From positions 38,915 through 102,914 of the forward strand of contig DASUWK010000037.1 in the NCBI GenBank assembly GCA_036378435.1: 64,000 nucleotides of DNA, read 5' to 3'. Numbering within the stretch: the stretch's first letter is position 1; each line of letters starts with the position of its first letter. Positions 48,233 through 56,370 of this stretch are shown in pieces. The position numbers and the translations under genes are program-made. Below the pieces are notes generated by a model. It was not told the DNA's origin. It did not search any database and saw nothing but the letters and a program-made list of their open reading frames with translations. This stretch comes from DASUWK01 sp036378435. Lineage in GTDB: Bacteria; Chloroflexota; Dormibacteria; Dormibacterales; Dormibacteraceae.

Positions 48233-48907
48233 TCAGGCCGCCCCGGCGACGGCTTCGGCGGCTTTCTGCACGTTCGTGAAGTCCTGGAAGAACTTGTTCA
48301 GGGCCTGGTCGCCGGCTGACTGAGTGCCTGAGTCGAGCCAGGCCTGCCAGTCCGAGACCGATGCGGCATAGGCGGCTCCGAGCGCCTGCTGGACGGCCAA
48401 CATCGAGGTTGGGGCCTGTCCGTTGGCTCCGTCTGACTGGGCCTTGTCGAGGTCGGTCGTGATGGCGTCCTGGTCCGTTCCGCATTTGTCGGCGTTGTAG
48501 GTGCTCGTGTCGCAGTCCTTGTTCCAGGGCACGAAATCCGCGCGCAGGGCGGCGAGATCCGCAAGCGTCTGCCCAACGTATTTGCTGTGCAGCCCGGCGT
48601 TGGTGACGCTGTCTTGAACGCCACTCAGGGAACGCCGCGCCGAGTCGGTCGACGCGTTGGTGCCGGCAAGGCTGGCCGTGACTGTGTGGAGCGAAGCTCG
48701 GGCAGCATCGCGATCGTGCGCGGCGCTCAAGTAGAGCGCTCCGAGGATCGCCGCAGCGGCCAGGCCGACCAGCGCGACTGAGACAGTGGCTATGAACGGG
48801 CCGCGGCTGGCGCGGCGCGGGGCATCCGACCCGAGCGCCTGGTTCGCCGATGCGAACGTTGCTTGGTCGATTGTGGGTACAGGGGAATCCGCTGAAGGCA
48901 CACCCAT
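48233..48907 (-). CDS. Single-pass membrane protein with extracellular coiled coil (paralogue B)
   Basis: 224 residues from ATG 48907; a longer frame up to 49072 would run into the tRNA-Thr gene and is unlikely. The helix ATVSVALVGLAAAAILGALY lies near residue 50. It is followed by LSAAHDRDAARASLHTVTAS and a helical domain with K-D-C-D-T-S-T-Y-N-A-D-K-C, parallel to paralogue A. The C-terminal FFQDFTNVQKAAEAVAGAA is amphipathic. Only 10 bp separate it from paralogue A. Function unknown; a pair of envelope proteins that may interact with each other. Confidence 0.75.
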   Translation of the reverse strand: MGVPSADSPVPTIDQATFASANQALGSDAPRRASRGPFIATVSVALVGLAAAAILGALYLSAAHDRDAARASLHTVTASLAGTNASTDSARRSLSGVQDSVTNAGLHSKYVGQTLADLAALRADFVPWNKDCDTSTYNADKCGTDQDAITTDLDKAQSDGANGQAPTSMLAVQQALGAAYAASVSDWQAWLDSGTQSAGDQALNKFFQDFTNVQKAAEAVAGAA

Positions 48908-49027
48908 CGATCCCACAGCGACGCGTACCGTACTTCGCCCGGACGACAAATCCCGGAAGGGGCCGCACCGATGCGTAAAAAAGAATGCAAGCGCGATCGA
49001 GGTGCGCACCGGGCGCCGAGGACGGGC

Positions 49028-49103
49028 TGGAGCCCACTTCGGGATTCGAACCCGAGACCTCTTCCTTACCAAGGAAGTGCTCTGCCGGCTGAGCTAAGTG
49101 GGC
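49028..49103 (-). tRNA. trnT: tRNA-Thr (anticodon GGT)
   Basis: Minus strand. Acceptor stem GCCCACT pairs with AGTGGGC. The D-arm is AGCTCAGCCGGCAGAGCA. The anticodon stem-loop is CTTCC-TTGGTAA-GGAAG with anticodon GGT (reads ACC/ACU). The T-arm TCGGG-TTCGAAT-CCCGA is canonical. The discriminator is T and the 3' CCA is encoded (49030-49028). Confidence 0.97.
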
Positions 49104-49154
49104 GCGCGACCAGCCTCGAATTCTAGGAGCGCGGTCGGAAAGGTCGGCGGGCGC

Positions 49155-50351
49155 TCAGGCTGAGCGGCCGCGTTCGGCCGGTGGCTCCAGCGCATACCTG
49201 CCGCTCTTGCCTGCGAGCAGTCGCCAGCCCTCGCTGACCAGCCGGTGATGCTTGAGGCAGAGCGGCGCCGATCGGGCCACGTCGGTCTCGCCGTCGTGGT
49301 TCCACGGATCCAGGTGATGCACCTGGCACTGTCTGGCCCGCCGGGTGCAGCGTTCGACGCCGCAGCTCGGGTGTTTCCGACTGGACTCCAGGCGCTGCAG
49401 GTCGCTGTGCGTCCGCCGAGCGCGGCCGAAGTTCAAGGTGACGCCTCCCTTGCCCTCGACCGCCAGTCTGATCGCGCTCTCGCCGAGCAGCTCCTTCACC
49501 GTCGTCAGCGCGAGGGCGCCCGTGCCCTCCAGCTGCGCCGGCTCTGAGCCTTCGACACCGGCCAGGGTCTCCGCCCGCACCACCAAGGTGAGCTGCGGCT
49601 TACGACCGCCGAGGTTCGGCAGCCCGCCGCCCGCCAGCTGGCGGCGGCAGAGCTCTTCCAAGGCATCGGCCTGGCGCTGCTCCTGGCTGCGCCGGTCGGC
49701 CTTGGCGGGGATCCCGATCAGGGACTCCAGGCAGAGCCGCAGGCGCTGACCGCTCACCGGCGGCAGCTCGCCTTCCAGCGCCGTCATGCCGTTGCCGGTC
49801 TCCCAAAGCCGCAGCCGTCGCCTTCGGATCTGCTCCCCGGCCAGAGCGTCCATCCCCGCCGGGTCCTCGCGATGGCGGATGCTCCGCGCCGCCTGGCGCA
49901 CCTCTTCCGGCGCCGAGGTGACCGCGGCTTGCAACAGCTCGCCCTCGGCCTCGACTCCCAGCTCGGCGGTGGCCGAGGCCACCTCCAGTGCGTGCTCGAA
50001 GCCGACCTGACCGGCCTGCACCGCGGCCACCGTGGAGCCCAGGTCGTCGAGCTGCCGCGCCAGCTTGACCTGCTTCACCGCCGTGGCGGCAGACATCTGG
50101 CCGTGGTCGCGCATCCAGTCCACCGCCGACGACGCGCCCACGGCACGGAAGCCGCCGTCAGCGTCGAAGCGGCGCAGCCGCCTGGTCGACTCCAGCTGGA
50201 GCCGGTGCGCCGTTTGCTGGACGAGCTCGATGTCCTGACCGAGCAGGGCGGGGTCCAGCGGATCCAGGTCCTGGCGGGCGAGCAGCTCGACGCCGGCGTT
50301 GATCAGCTCCAGCGCCTGCTGCGCGGTCTGGCTCCCCCTCCCCTCATACAT
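49155..50351 (-). CDS. DUF222/HNH endonuclease-domain protein (13E12 repeat type)
   Basis: 398 residues. The N-terminal helical DUF222 domain (about 20-260; LARQDLDPLDPALLGQDIEL, AVDWMRDHGQMSAATAVKQV, KLARQLDDLGSTVAAVQAGQ) is joined to a C-terminal HNH nuclease fold. In that fold, HPSCGVERCTRRARQCQVHH, then LDPWNHDGETDVARSAPLCL and KHHRLVSEG, carry the HH, N-x-x-x-x-x-x-N-equivalent and H-H-R ligands plus two Cys pairs. These 13E12-type proteins are abundant in Actinobacteria and relatives. Their role is unknown, though many behave as dispersed multicopy genes. No flanking repeats are seen here. Confidence 0.9.
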   Translation of the reverse strand: MYEGRGSQTAQQALELINAGVELLARQDLDPLDPALLGQDIELVQQTAHRLQLESTRRLRRFDADGGFRAVGASSAVDWMRDHGQMSAATAVKQVKLARQLDDLGSTVAAVQAGQVGFEHALEVASATAELGVEAEGELLQAAVTSAPEEVRQAARSIRHREDPAGMDALAGEQIRRRRLRLWETGNGMTALEGELPPVSGQRLRLCLESLIGIPAKADRRSQEQRQADALEELCRRQLAGGGLPNLGGRKPQLTLVVRAETLAGVEGSEPAQLEGTGALALTTVKELLGESAIRLAVEGKGGVTLNFGRARRTHSDLQRLESSRKHPSCGVERCTRRARQCQVHHLDPWNHDGETDVARSAPLCLKHHRLVSEGWRLLAGKSGRYALEPPAERGRSA

Positions 50352-50420
50352 GCACCAATTCTACCAGCCCGAGGGAACAAATGTACGCCCTGGATGTTAA
50401 GGCGGCTACGCTTAGGCGCC

Positions 50421-50984
50421 GTGGTCTCTCCCGCGCCGCAGGCCGACGATCGGCAGACGTTCGTCGACTACGACACCGACTGGCCGGTCAGGTTCGTGAC
50501 CATCGCCGCCCCGCTCCGCGCGGCGCTCCCCGAAGCAGCGGTCGAGCACTACGGCTCGACTTCGGTACCGGGCCTGGGCGGGCGGCCGATCGTCGACCTG
50601 CAGGTGGCGCTGCCTCCCGGGACTGAAAGAGAGAGCTTCGAGCCGATCCTGGCGACGCTTGGCTACGTGCCGTTCATCCCGCCGGACATGGCGTCGCTCG
50701 CGGACGACGGCATGATCGTCTACGTCCCCGCCGACGGCGGCAACGCCGTCCACATAGCCGTCGTCAGCGCTGGCGGCTTCCACCATCGCCGCCAGCTTGC
50801 CGTGCGGGACTACCTGCGCGCCCATCCGCAGGAGGCGGCGGCCTACGCCGAGGTGAAGCGCCAGGCAGCCGCGTCAGCCGGCGGAGTCCGCGAGCGGTAC
50901 GCAGCGGCGAAGGGCGACTTCGTGGCCGGGCTCCAGGAGCGAGCGCTCCGCTGGGCGGAGCAGAAAGCGACAACCGAGCTCTAG
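50421..50984 (+). CDS. GrpB/UPF0157 nucleotidyltransferase-fold protein
   Basis: 187 residues from GTG 50421. AVEHYGSTSVPGLGGRPIVD, then LQVALP (about residues 40-65), is the GrpB signature (G-S-T-S-V-P-G-L-x-x-K/R-P-x-I-D), a minimal nucleotidyltransferase fold. The C-terminal HHRRQLAVRDYLRAHPQEAA, then AYAEVKRQA, is also typical. Some relatives act in CoA or aminoglycoside-type chemistry, but most are unassigned. It is divergent from the DUF222 gene and convergent with mtrB, overlapping its stop by 4 bp. Confidence 0.9.
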   Translation: MVSPAPQADDRQTFVDYDTDWPVRFVTIAAPLRAALPEAAVEHYGSTSVPGLGGRPIVDLQVALPPGTERESFEPILATLGYVPFIPPDMASLADDGMIVYVPADGGNAVHIAVVSAGGFHHRRQLAVRDYLRAHPQEAAAYAEVKRQAAASAGGVRERYAAAKGDFVAGLQERALRWAEQKATTEL

Positions 50985-51229
50985 CCCGACTGCACCTCGC
51001 CGACGTCGGTGAGCACCACCGCCTGCCCGCGCACCTTGATCGCCGCGGTGAGCGCAGTGAACTGCGCCACTAGCACCTCGCCCCGATCCAGCCGTTCGGA
51101 ATGGTGCGACCGGGTGTCCCGCCCTCGCGTCAGGCCCATGATCGTGACGCCGTCCTCGAGCGCCTTGACCACGATGTAGCGGCCGCTGCCGCCTGCGCCG
51201 AAGCCTTCCTGGTCTTCCTCTTCGCTCAT
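50981..51229 (-). CDS. mtrB: Tryptophan RNA-binding attenuation protein TRAP
   Basis: 82 residues. YIVVKALEDGVTIMGLTRGR, then DTRSHHSERLDRGEVLVAQF and TALTAAIKVRGQAVV, aligns without gaps to Bacillus MtrB. The RNA-contacting Lys56 and Arg58 are kept (K65, R67 here) and Lys37 is Arg46. The Trp-pocket Thr25, Gln47 and Thr49 are T34, Q56 and T58. TRAP forms an 11-mer ring that, with tryptophan, binds (G/U)AG-repeat leaders and blocks trp-gene expression. The N-terminus has a 9-residue acidic/Gly extension. The ATG overlaps the dnaE stop (ATGA), so it is made from the dnaE mRNA, unlike Bacillus, where it is paired with folE. No trp gene or (G/U)AG-repeat leader was noticed here. Confidence 0.95.
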   Translation of the reverse strand: MSEEEDQEGFGAGGSGRYIVVKALEDGVTIMGLTRGRDTRSHHSERLDRGEVLVAQFTALTAAIKVRGQAVVLTDVGEVQSG

Positions 51230-54200
51230 CTCGTCTCTGCTCCTCGGTAGCGGCCGTTGCCGTTCCCGTTTGGCGCCTTGACCGGCCGAACCGTCTCCAG
51301 CCGCGTCACCGGCCTCCCGAAGAGCGAATCGATCTCCTCGGTGAGGGCCGGTCCGGCCGCGACATGATAGCTGTCGCCCACCTGGACCGAGACGCGGCGC
51401 CCCCCGACGCGGAAGTGCAGGATCACCTGGTCCGCGCCGGGATGGCCGGACAGTATCGACGCGATCCGCTCGACGACGTCAACCTCGCTGCCGCCGTCCT
51501 CCGGTACCTCGACGTGCACCAGCTGCGCACGCTGGAGCGGCACGCACTCCGGGTCGTCCCAGGCCCACACCAGGTCGGCCACGACCGAGGCAACCTCCGC
51601 CTCGGGCACGTCGCCTTCAGCGTCGGGATCGAGCACACCGCCCTCCGGCTGGCGGCCGTTGCCGCCGTTCGGCCCACCGCGAAAGCCGCCGGTGCGCGCG
51701 TCGACCTTGCCCTGGATCACGACGATGCTCTCCTTCTCGAAGAGATGTCGGTACTGCTCGTATGAGCGCGGGAACAGAACGACGTCGACGACGCCGGTCA
51801 GGTCTTCGACCTCGGCGTACGCCATCAGCTGACCTTTCTTGGTCACGACGCGCCGCAGGTCGCGGACGATGCCGCCGATCCGCACCTCCGTGTCCTGGAT
51901 CTCGCTGGTGATCTCGACGGCCTGGGCATCCGTCAGCTTCGCCAGCTGAGGCGCGATCTGGCGCAGCGGATGGTCGGAGAGATAGAGACCGAGCAGCTCC
52001 TTCTCCCAGCGCAGCTTCTCCTCCGAGCTCAGCGGCTGCGCGTCGCGCAGGATGCCGACGTCCGCGTCGAACACCGCCGCGTCACCGCCACCGCCGACCA
52101 GCTCCAGCAGCGACGTCTGGCCTGATTCAGCATCGCGCCGCGCCTGCTCGGCCGCGTCGCTCGCGGGACCCAACGACGCATAGAGCTGGGCACGCTCGCC
52201 GAGCACGTCGCACGCTCCGCTGCGCACCAGCGCCTCGAGCACGCGCCGGTTCACGTCCTGCAGTCCGATGGTGCGCCGGCAGAGGTCGGTCAGCGACGTG
52301 TAGGCGCCGTTCTCGTCGCGCTCGGTGACTATCAGCTCGACCGCCTTCTGGCCCACGTTCTTGATTGCGGCGAGCCCAAATCGGATCGCGCCATCGGCGA
52401 TGGAGAAGTCGGCGCGCGATGCGTTCACGTCAGGCGGCAGCACCTCGATGCCGCGCGCGCGGCAGTCGACTATCGCCGTGGCAACGCGATCGGCAGATCC
52501 CTCCATGTGGATCAGCAGAGCCGTCATATACTCCAGCGGGTAGTTCGCCTTGAGATACGCGGTCTGATAGCTGACCACCGCGTATGCCGCGGCGTGCGCC
52601 TTGTTGAAGCCGTACTCGGCGAACTTCGCGATCAGGTCGAAGAGCTGCTGGGCGAGGTGTGACGAGTTGCCGCGCTCCACCACACCCGCGATGAACTTCT
52701 CGCGCTGCTGGGCCATCTTGGCTTTGTCCTTCTTGCCCATCGCCGCGCGCAGTAGGTCGGCCTCAGACAGAGTGAACCCCGCCAACTCGCGGGCGATCAT
52801 CATCACCTGCTCCTGGTAGACGATCACGCCGTACGTCTCGCGCAGGATCGGCTCCAGTGATGGATGCAGGTACTCGATCTGCTGCCTGCCGTGCTTCCGC
52901 GCGACGTAGTCGGGGATGTTCTGCATCGGGCCGGGCCTGAACATGGCGCCCGCGGCCGTGATGTCGGCGAAGGTCTGCGGGCGCATCTCGACGAGCATCC
53001 GCCGCATGCCCGCGCCTTCGAACTGGAACACGCCGTGCGTGTCGGCGGTCGCGAAGAGCTCATAAGTCTTCGCGTCGTCATACGGCGACTCCATCGCCGG
53101 CCGCAGGCCGTGCCGCTCCTCGATGAGTCGCAGGCAGGTGTCGATGATGTCGAGGTTCTGCAGGCCGAGGAAGTCCATCTTCAGGAGGCCGATCTCCTGC
53201 ACGGCCTTCATGTCGTACTGAGTGATCACCGCTTCGCGACCCGGGCCCAGCTGCAGCGGTGTGTGACGCACCAGCGGGTCGGGCGCGATGACGACGCCGG
53301 CGGCATGGGTCGACACGTTGCGCGACACTCCTTCCAGAGCCCGCGCGACGTCGACCAAGCGTTTCATCTCCGGGCCGGACTCATAGGCCTGCTTGAACTC
53401 CGGCACCTCTTTGATCGCGTCGTCGAGCGACTTGGAACGCCCTTGATAAACCGGCACCGCCTTCGCCAGTCGGTCGGTGTCACGCAGAGGGACCTCGAGG
53501 ACCCGGCCCACGTCTCTGATGGCGGCTTTCGACGCCATCGTCGTGAACGTGATGATCTGCGCGACGCGATCAGACCCGTACTTCTCTGTCACATAGCGGA
53601 TGACGCGCTCACGACCCTCGACCGAGAAGTCACAGTCGATGTCCGGCATCGACACCCGGTCCTTGTTGAGGAACCGCTCGAAGATCAGGCCGTGCGCGAG
53701 CGGGTCGAGGTTGGTGATGCCGAGGGTGTACGAGACGATGGCGCCCGCGGCGCTGCCGCGGCCCGGGCCGGTGGCGATGCCGTTCTCGCGCGCGAACCGG
53801 TAGAAGTCCCAGACGATCAGGAAGTAGCTCGCGTATCCGGTATGGCCGATGACGGCGAGCTCCTCGTCAAGCTGGGCGACCGCCGCCGCCGGGGGCGGAT
53901 CGCCGTACCGCCACCGGAGGCCCTCTTCGGCCACCTGGCGCAGGTACTGGTCGGGCGTCAGCCCGTCGGGCACCTGGAACGGAGGCAGGAGCGTGTGGCC
54001 GAGCTTGATCTCGAGGCTCACCTGCTCGGCGACCTCGAGTGTGTTGGCGAGCGCCGCCGGCAGGTCGCCGAAAGTTGCCGCCATCTCGTCGGCCGTCTTC
54101 AGATAGAAGTCCTGGGAATCGAACCGCCACCGCGTCGGGTCGTCGTGCCGGGCGCCGGTCTGCAGGCACAGCAGGACGTCGTGCGCGTCGGCGTCCCCGC

Positions 54201-54846
54201 GATGGACGTAGTGGAGATCGTTGGTGGCGACCAGCCGCAGCCCGAACTCGGAGGCGAACCCGGTGAGCGCCGTGTTGACCTTCTCCTGCTCCTCGATGCC
54301 GTGGCGCTGCGTCTCGAGCAGGTAGCGGTCCGGGCCGAACACCTCCTTGAACCAGCCGACGGCCTCCCGAGCCTCGTCCGCATCACCCTGGACGACCTTG
54401 GAGGCGACCTCGCCCGCGAGGCAGCCTGAAAGCGCGATCAGGCCCTTCGAGCGCTCGGCCAGGATCTCCTTGTCGATTCGCGGCTTGTAGTACAGGCCCT
54501 CCATCTGGCCGGCGCTGCAGAGCCACATCAGGTTGCGGTAGCCGTCGTCGTCGGCCGCCAGCAGCGTCAGGTGGTGCGGGTCGCGATCGGTGCGCCCCTC
54601 TTTCAGATGGCGCGAGCGAGGCGCGACGTACACCTCGCAGCCGATGATCGGCTTGATCCCCGCCTTGCGGCACTCCTTGTAGAAGTTGACCGCTCCGTAC
54701 ATGACCCCGTGGTCGGTGAGGGCGAGCGCCGGCATCTCGAGCTCGGCCGCCCGCTTGACCATGGCCGAGATCCGGCTGGCGCCATCAAGCAGGGAGTACT
54801 CGGTGTGGTTGTGGAGGTGGACGAAGCTCTTGGGGGCGTGCGACAT
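51226..54846 (-). CDS. dnaE: DNA polymerase III subunit alpha
   Basis: 1206 residues, a full-length replicative C-family polymerase. The PHP domain (1-285) has LHNHTEYSLLDGASR, LTDHGVMYG and GCEVYV. Its metal-binding His/Asp/Glu pattern looks intact, unlike E. coli, so intrinsic proofreading is conceivable. The palm has GPGRGSAAGAIVSY and the catalytic PDIDCDFSVEGRERVI. Fingers and the beta-binding/HhH region follow (YGFNKAHAAAYAVVSYQTAY). A C-terminal OB fold (VRIGGIVRDLRRVVTKKGQL, near 1000) is followed by a longer acidic linker. It is translationally coupled to mtrB. Confidence 0.97.
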   Translation of the reverse strand: MSHAPKSFVHLHNHTEYSLLDGASRISAMVKRAAELEMPALALTDHGVMYGAVNFYKECRKAGIKPIIGCEVYVAPRSRHLKEGRTDRDPHHLTLLAADDDGYRNLMWLCSAGQMEGLYYKPRIDKEILAERSKGLIALSGCLAGEVASKVVQGDADEAREAVGWFKEVFGPDRYLLETQRHGIEEQEKVNTALTGFASEFGLRLVATNDLHYVHRGDADAHDVLLCLQTGARHDDPTRWRFDSQDFYLKTADEMAATFGDLPAALANTLEVAEQVSLEIKLGHTLLPPFQVPDGLTPDQYLRQVAEEGLRWRYGDPPPAAAVAQLDEELAVIGHTGYASYFLIVWDFYRFARENGIATGPGRGSAAGAIVSYTLGITNLDPLAHGLIFERFLNKDRVSMPDIDCDFSVEGRERVIRYVTEKYGSDRVAQIITFTTMASKAAIRDVGRVLEVPLRDTDRLAKAVPVYQGRSKSLDDAIKEVPEFKQAYESGPEMKRLVDVARALEGVSRNVSTHAAGVVIAPDPLVRHTPLQLGPGREAVITQYDMKAVQEIGLLKMDFLGLQNLDIIDTCLRLIEERHGLRPAMESPYDDAKTYELFATADTHGVFQFEGAGMRRMLVEMRPQTFADITAAGAMFRPGPMQNIPDYVARKHGRQQIEYLHPSLEPILRETYGVIVYQEQVMMIARELAGFTLSEADLLRAAMGKKDKAKMAQQREKFIAGVVERGNSSHLAQQLFDLIAKFAEYGFNKAHAAAYAVVSYQTAYLKANYPLEYMTALLIHMEGSADRVATAIVDCRARGIEVLPPDVNASRADFSIADGAIRFGLAAIKNVGQKAVELIVTERDENGAYTSLTDLCRRTIGLQDVNRRVLEALVRSGACDVLGERAQLYASLGPASDAAEQARRDAESGQTSLLELVGGGGDAAVFDADVGILRDAQPLSSEEKLRWEKELLGLYLSDHPLRQIAPQLAKLTDAQAVEITSEIQDTEVRIGGIVRDLRRVVTKKGQLMAYAEVEDLTGVVDVVLFPRSYEQYRHLFEKESIVVIQGKVDARTGGFRGGPNGGNGRQPEGGVLDPDAEGDVPEAEVASVVADLVWAWDDPECVPLQRAQLVHVEVPEDGGSEVDVVERIASILSGHPGADQVILHFRVGGRRVSVQVGDSYHVAAGPALTEEIDSLFGRPVTRLETVRPVKAPNGNGNGRYRGAETR

Positions 54847-54900
54847 GCTCTTGCTTGGCGGCAGGCCCGGTTAGTTTAGCCCTCGGCTAGCATCCTCCCT

Positions 54901-56055
54901 GTGCTCCTTAACCCCGTCTCCAGGGCGGTCCAGGAGGCGGCGCATTCCGGCATCCGCGAGATCGGCAACCAGGCCCTCCGCACCCCCGGCGCCATCCGGC
55001 TCGAGGTGGGCCAGCCCAACTTTCCAACCCCCGACCACATCGTCGCCGCGGCCAAACGGGCGATGGACGAGGGTTGGACCGGCTACACGGCCACGGCCGG
55101 CCTGCTCAGCTTGCGCGAGCGTATCTCGGCCAAGCTGAGCCGGGTCAACGGGATCGACTCCGACCCGGAGACTGAGATCACCATCGGGCCCGGCGGTGTG
55201 GGCGCCATCGCGGCCGTGATGGCCGCTCTCGTCGAGCCCGGGGACGAGGTGCTCCTGCCCGACCCGGGCTGGCCCAACTACCGGCTGATGACCGTCTGGA
55301 CCGGCACCACCCCCGTCTACTACCCCTGCTCGGCGGAGCGCGGCTTCGAGCCAGAACCCGAGCAGGTCGGAGCCCTGGTCGGGCCGCGCACGCGGGTTCT
55401 GATGGTGAACTCGCCGAACAACCCCACCGGCGCCGTGTACCGAGCCGAGGTCCAGCGGGCGCTGCTCGACATCGCGGAGCGGCACGGCCTGTGGGTCATC
55501 AGCGACGAGTGCTACGACGAGCTCGTCTTCGACGGCACGTTCACCTCGCTCGCGACTCTCACCCAGAGCGATCGCGTGATCAGCGGCTACACGTTCTCGA
55601 AGAGCTACTCGATGACCGGCTGGCGCATCGGCTACGCGGTCGGGCCGGCGAACGTGATCGACGGCGCCGTCAAGATCCTGGAGTCCAACTCGTCGTGCGT
55701 GAGCACGATCAGCCAGAAAGCCGCCGAGGCGGCGCTGGACGGTCCCCAGGCCTGCGTCGCCGAGATGCGCGACGCCTACCGCCGGCGGCGCGACCTCGCC
55801 TGCGCCCAGCTGGGCGAGCTCGGGCTTCTGCTCGCGCGTCCGAGTGGCGCCTTCTACGTGATGGCCGACGTGTCGGCGGCGGGCGCGGACAGCCGCGACT
55901 TCGCCTTCCGGCTGCTCGAGGAGCAGCGCGTGGCCGTGGCGCCGGGCACCGCCTTCGGCGAGATCCCGGCGCGCGCGGTCCGCATCAGCCTGGCCAGCTC
56001 AGACGAAGACCTGGCTGAAGGGATCGCGCGCCTGGCTACAGCCCTAGGCCGTTAG
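54901..56055 (+). CDS. Class I/II PLP-dependent aminotransferase
   Basis: 384 residues, GTG start at 54901. AIRLEVGQPNFPTPDHIVAA opens the fold. GWTGYTATAGLLSLRERIS follows, as do NSPNNPTGAVYR (cofactor-phosphate/substrate motif), VISDECYDELVFDG (the D-x-x-Y contact to the pyridine N), and YTFSKSYSMTGWRIGYAVG, whose Lys forms the Schiff base. The C-terminal Arg that binds the substrate carboxylate lies in AVRISLASS. Closest in style to aspartate/aromatic aminotransferases (AspC/PatA, subgroup I-gamma). It is divergent from dnaE. Specific substrate not determined. Confidence 0.93.
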   Translation: MLLNPVSRAVQEAAHSGIREIGNQALRTPGAIRLEVGQPNFPTPDHIVAAAKRAMDEGWTGYTATAGLLSLRERISAKLSRVNGIDSDPETEITIGPGGVGAIAAVMAALVEPGDEVLLPDPGWPNYRLMTVWTGTTPVYYPCSAERGFEPEPEQVGALVGPRTRVLMVNSPNNPTGAVYRAEVQRALLDIAERHGLWVISDECYDELVFDGTFTSLATLTQSDRVISGYTFSKSYSMTGWRIGYAVGPANVIDGAVKILESNSSCVSTISQKAAEAALDGPQACVAEMRDAYRRRRDLACAQLGELGLLLARPSGAFYVMADVSAAGADSRDFAFRLLEEQRVAVAPGTAFGEIPARAVRISLASSDEDLAEGIARLATALGR

Positions 56056-56333
56056 CCTCCAGTCGCCGGGAAGATCGACTCCTCCCAGGTCGAGACATCG
56101 GTCCAGCGGACGCCCGCGTCCCGATCGAGCTCCGGACCTCGGCTCTCCGCGAACTGGTCGAAGGTGGCCTTGTCACGCCATTCCTGGAGCATCAGCCACT
56201 CTTCGGGATGCTTCCGGTTGCGGTAGGCCTGGACGTAAGTGGCGCCGAGCTGCTTCAGCTCGGGGGCGGCGTTCTTGAGCACTTCGCTGAATTTTTCCCA
56301 GTCGTCGCCTTTGGTTCTGAAAACAACTACCAA
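56052..56333 (-). CDS. ABM-like (antibiotic biosynthesis monooxygenase fold) small protein
   Basis: 93 residues from TTG 56333, supported by AAGGAGG seven bases upstream. VVVFRTKGDDWEKFSEVLKN at the start, then YRNRKHPEEWLMLQEWRDKA and TFDQFAESRG, gives the beta-alpha-beta ferredoxin-like pattern of dimeric ABM/EthD-type proteins. The W-x-D-K-A-x-x-D/F-x-F-x-x-S element is typical. Members include haem-degrading and quinone monooxygenases, but many have no known activity. Its stop overlaps the convergent aminotransferase stop by 4 bp. Confidence 0.78.
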   Translation of the reverse strand: MVVVFRTKGDDWEKFSEVLKNAAPELKQLGATYVQAYRNRKHPEEWLMLQEWRDKATFDQFAESRGPELDRDAGVRWTDVSTWEESIFPATGG

Positions 56334-56370
56334 GTCAGTACCTCCTTCTCACTCACAGCACAATACGGTC

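Noticed and set aside
48908..49072. Longer N-terminus for paralogue B, reaching 49072
   Set aside because: It would translate part of the tRNA-Thr gene; ATG 48907 gives a sensible short cytoplasmic tail and helix.
49155..50351. DUF222-HNH gene as part of a mobile element or homing nuclease
   Set aside because: No terminal repeats, target duplication or integrase nearby; kept as an ordinary gene.
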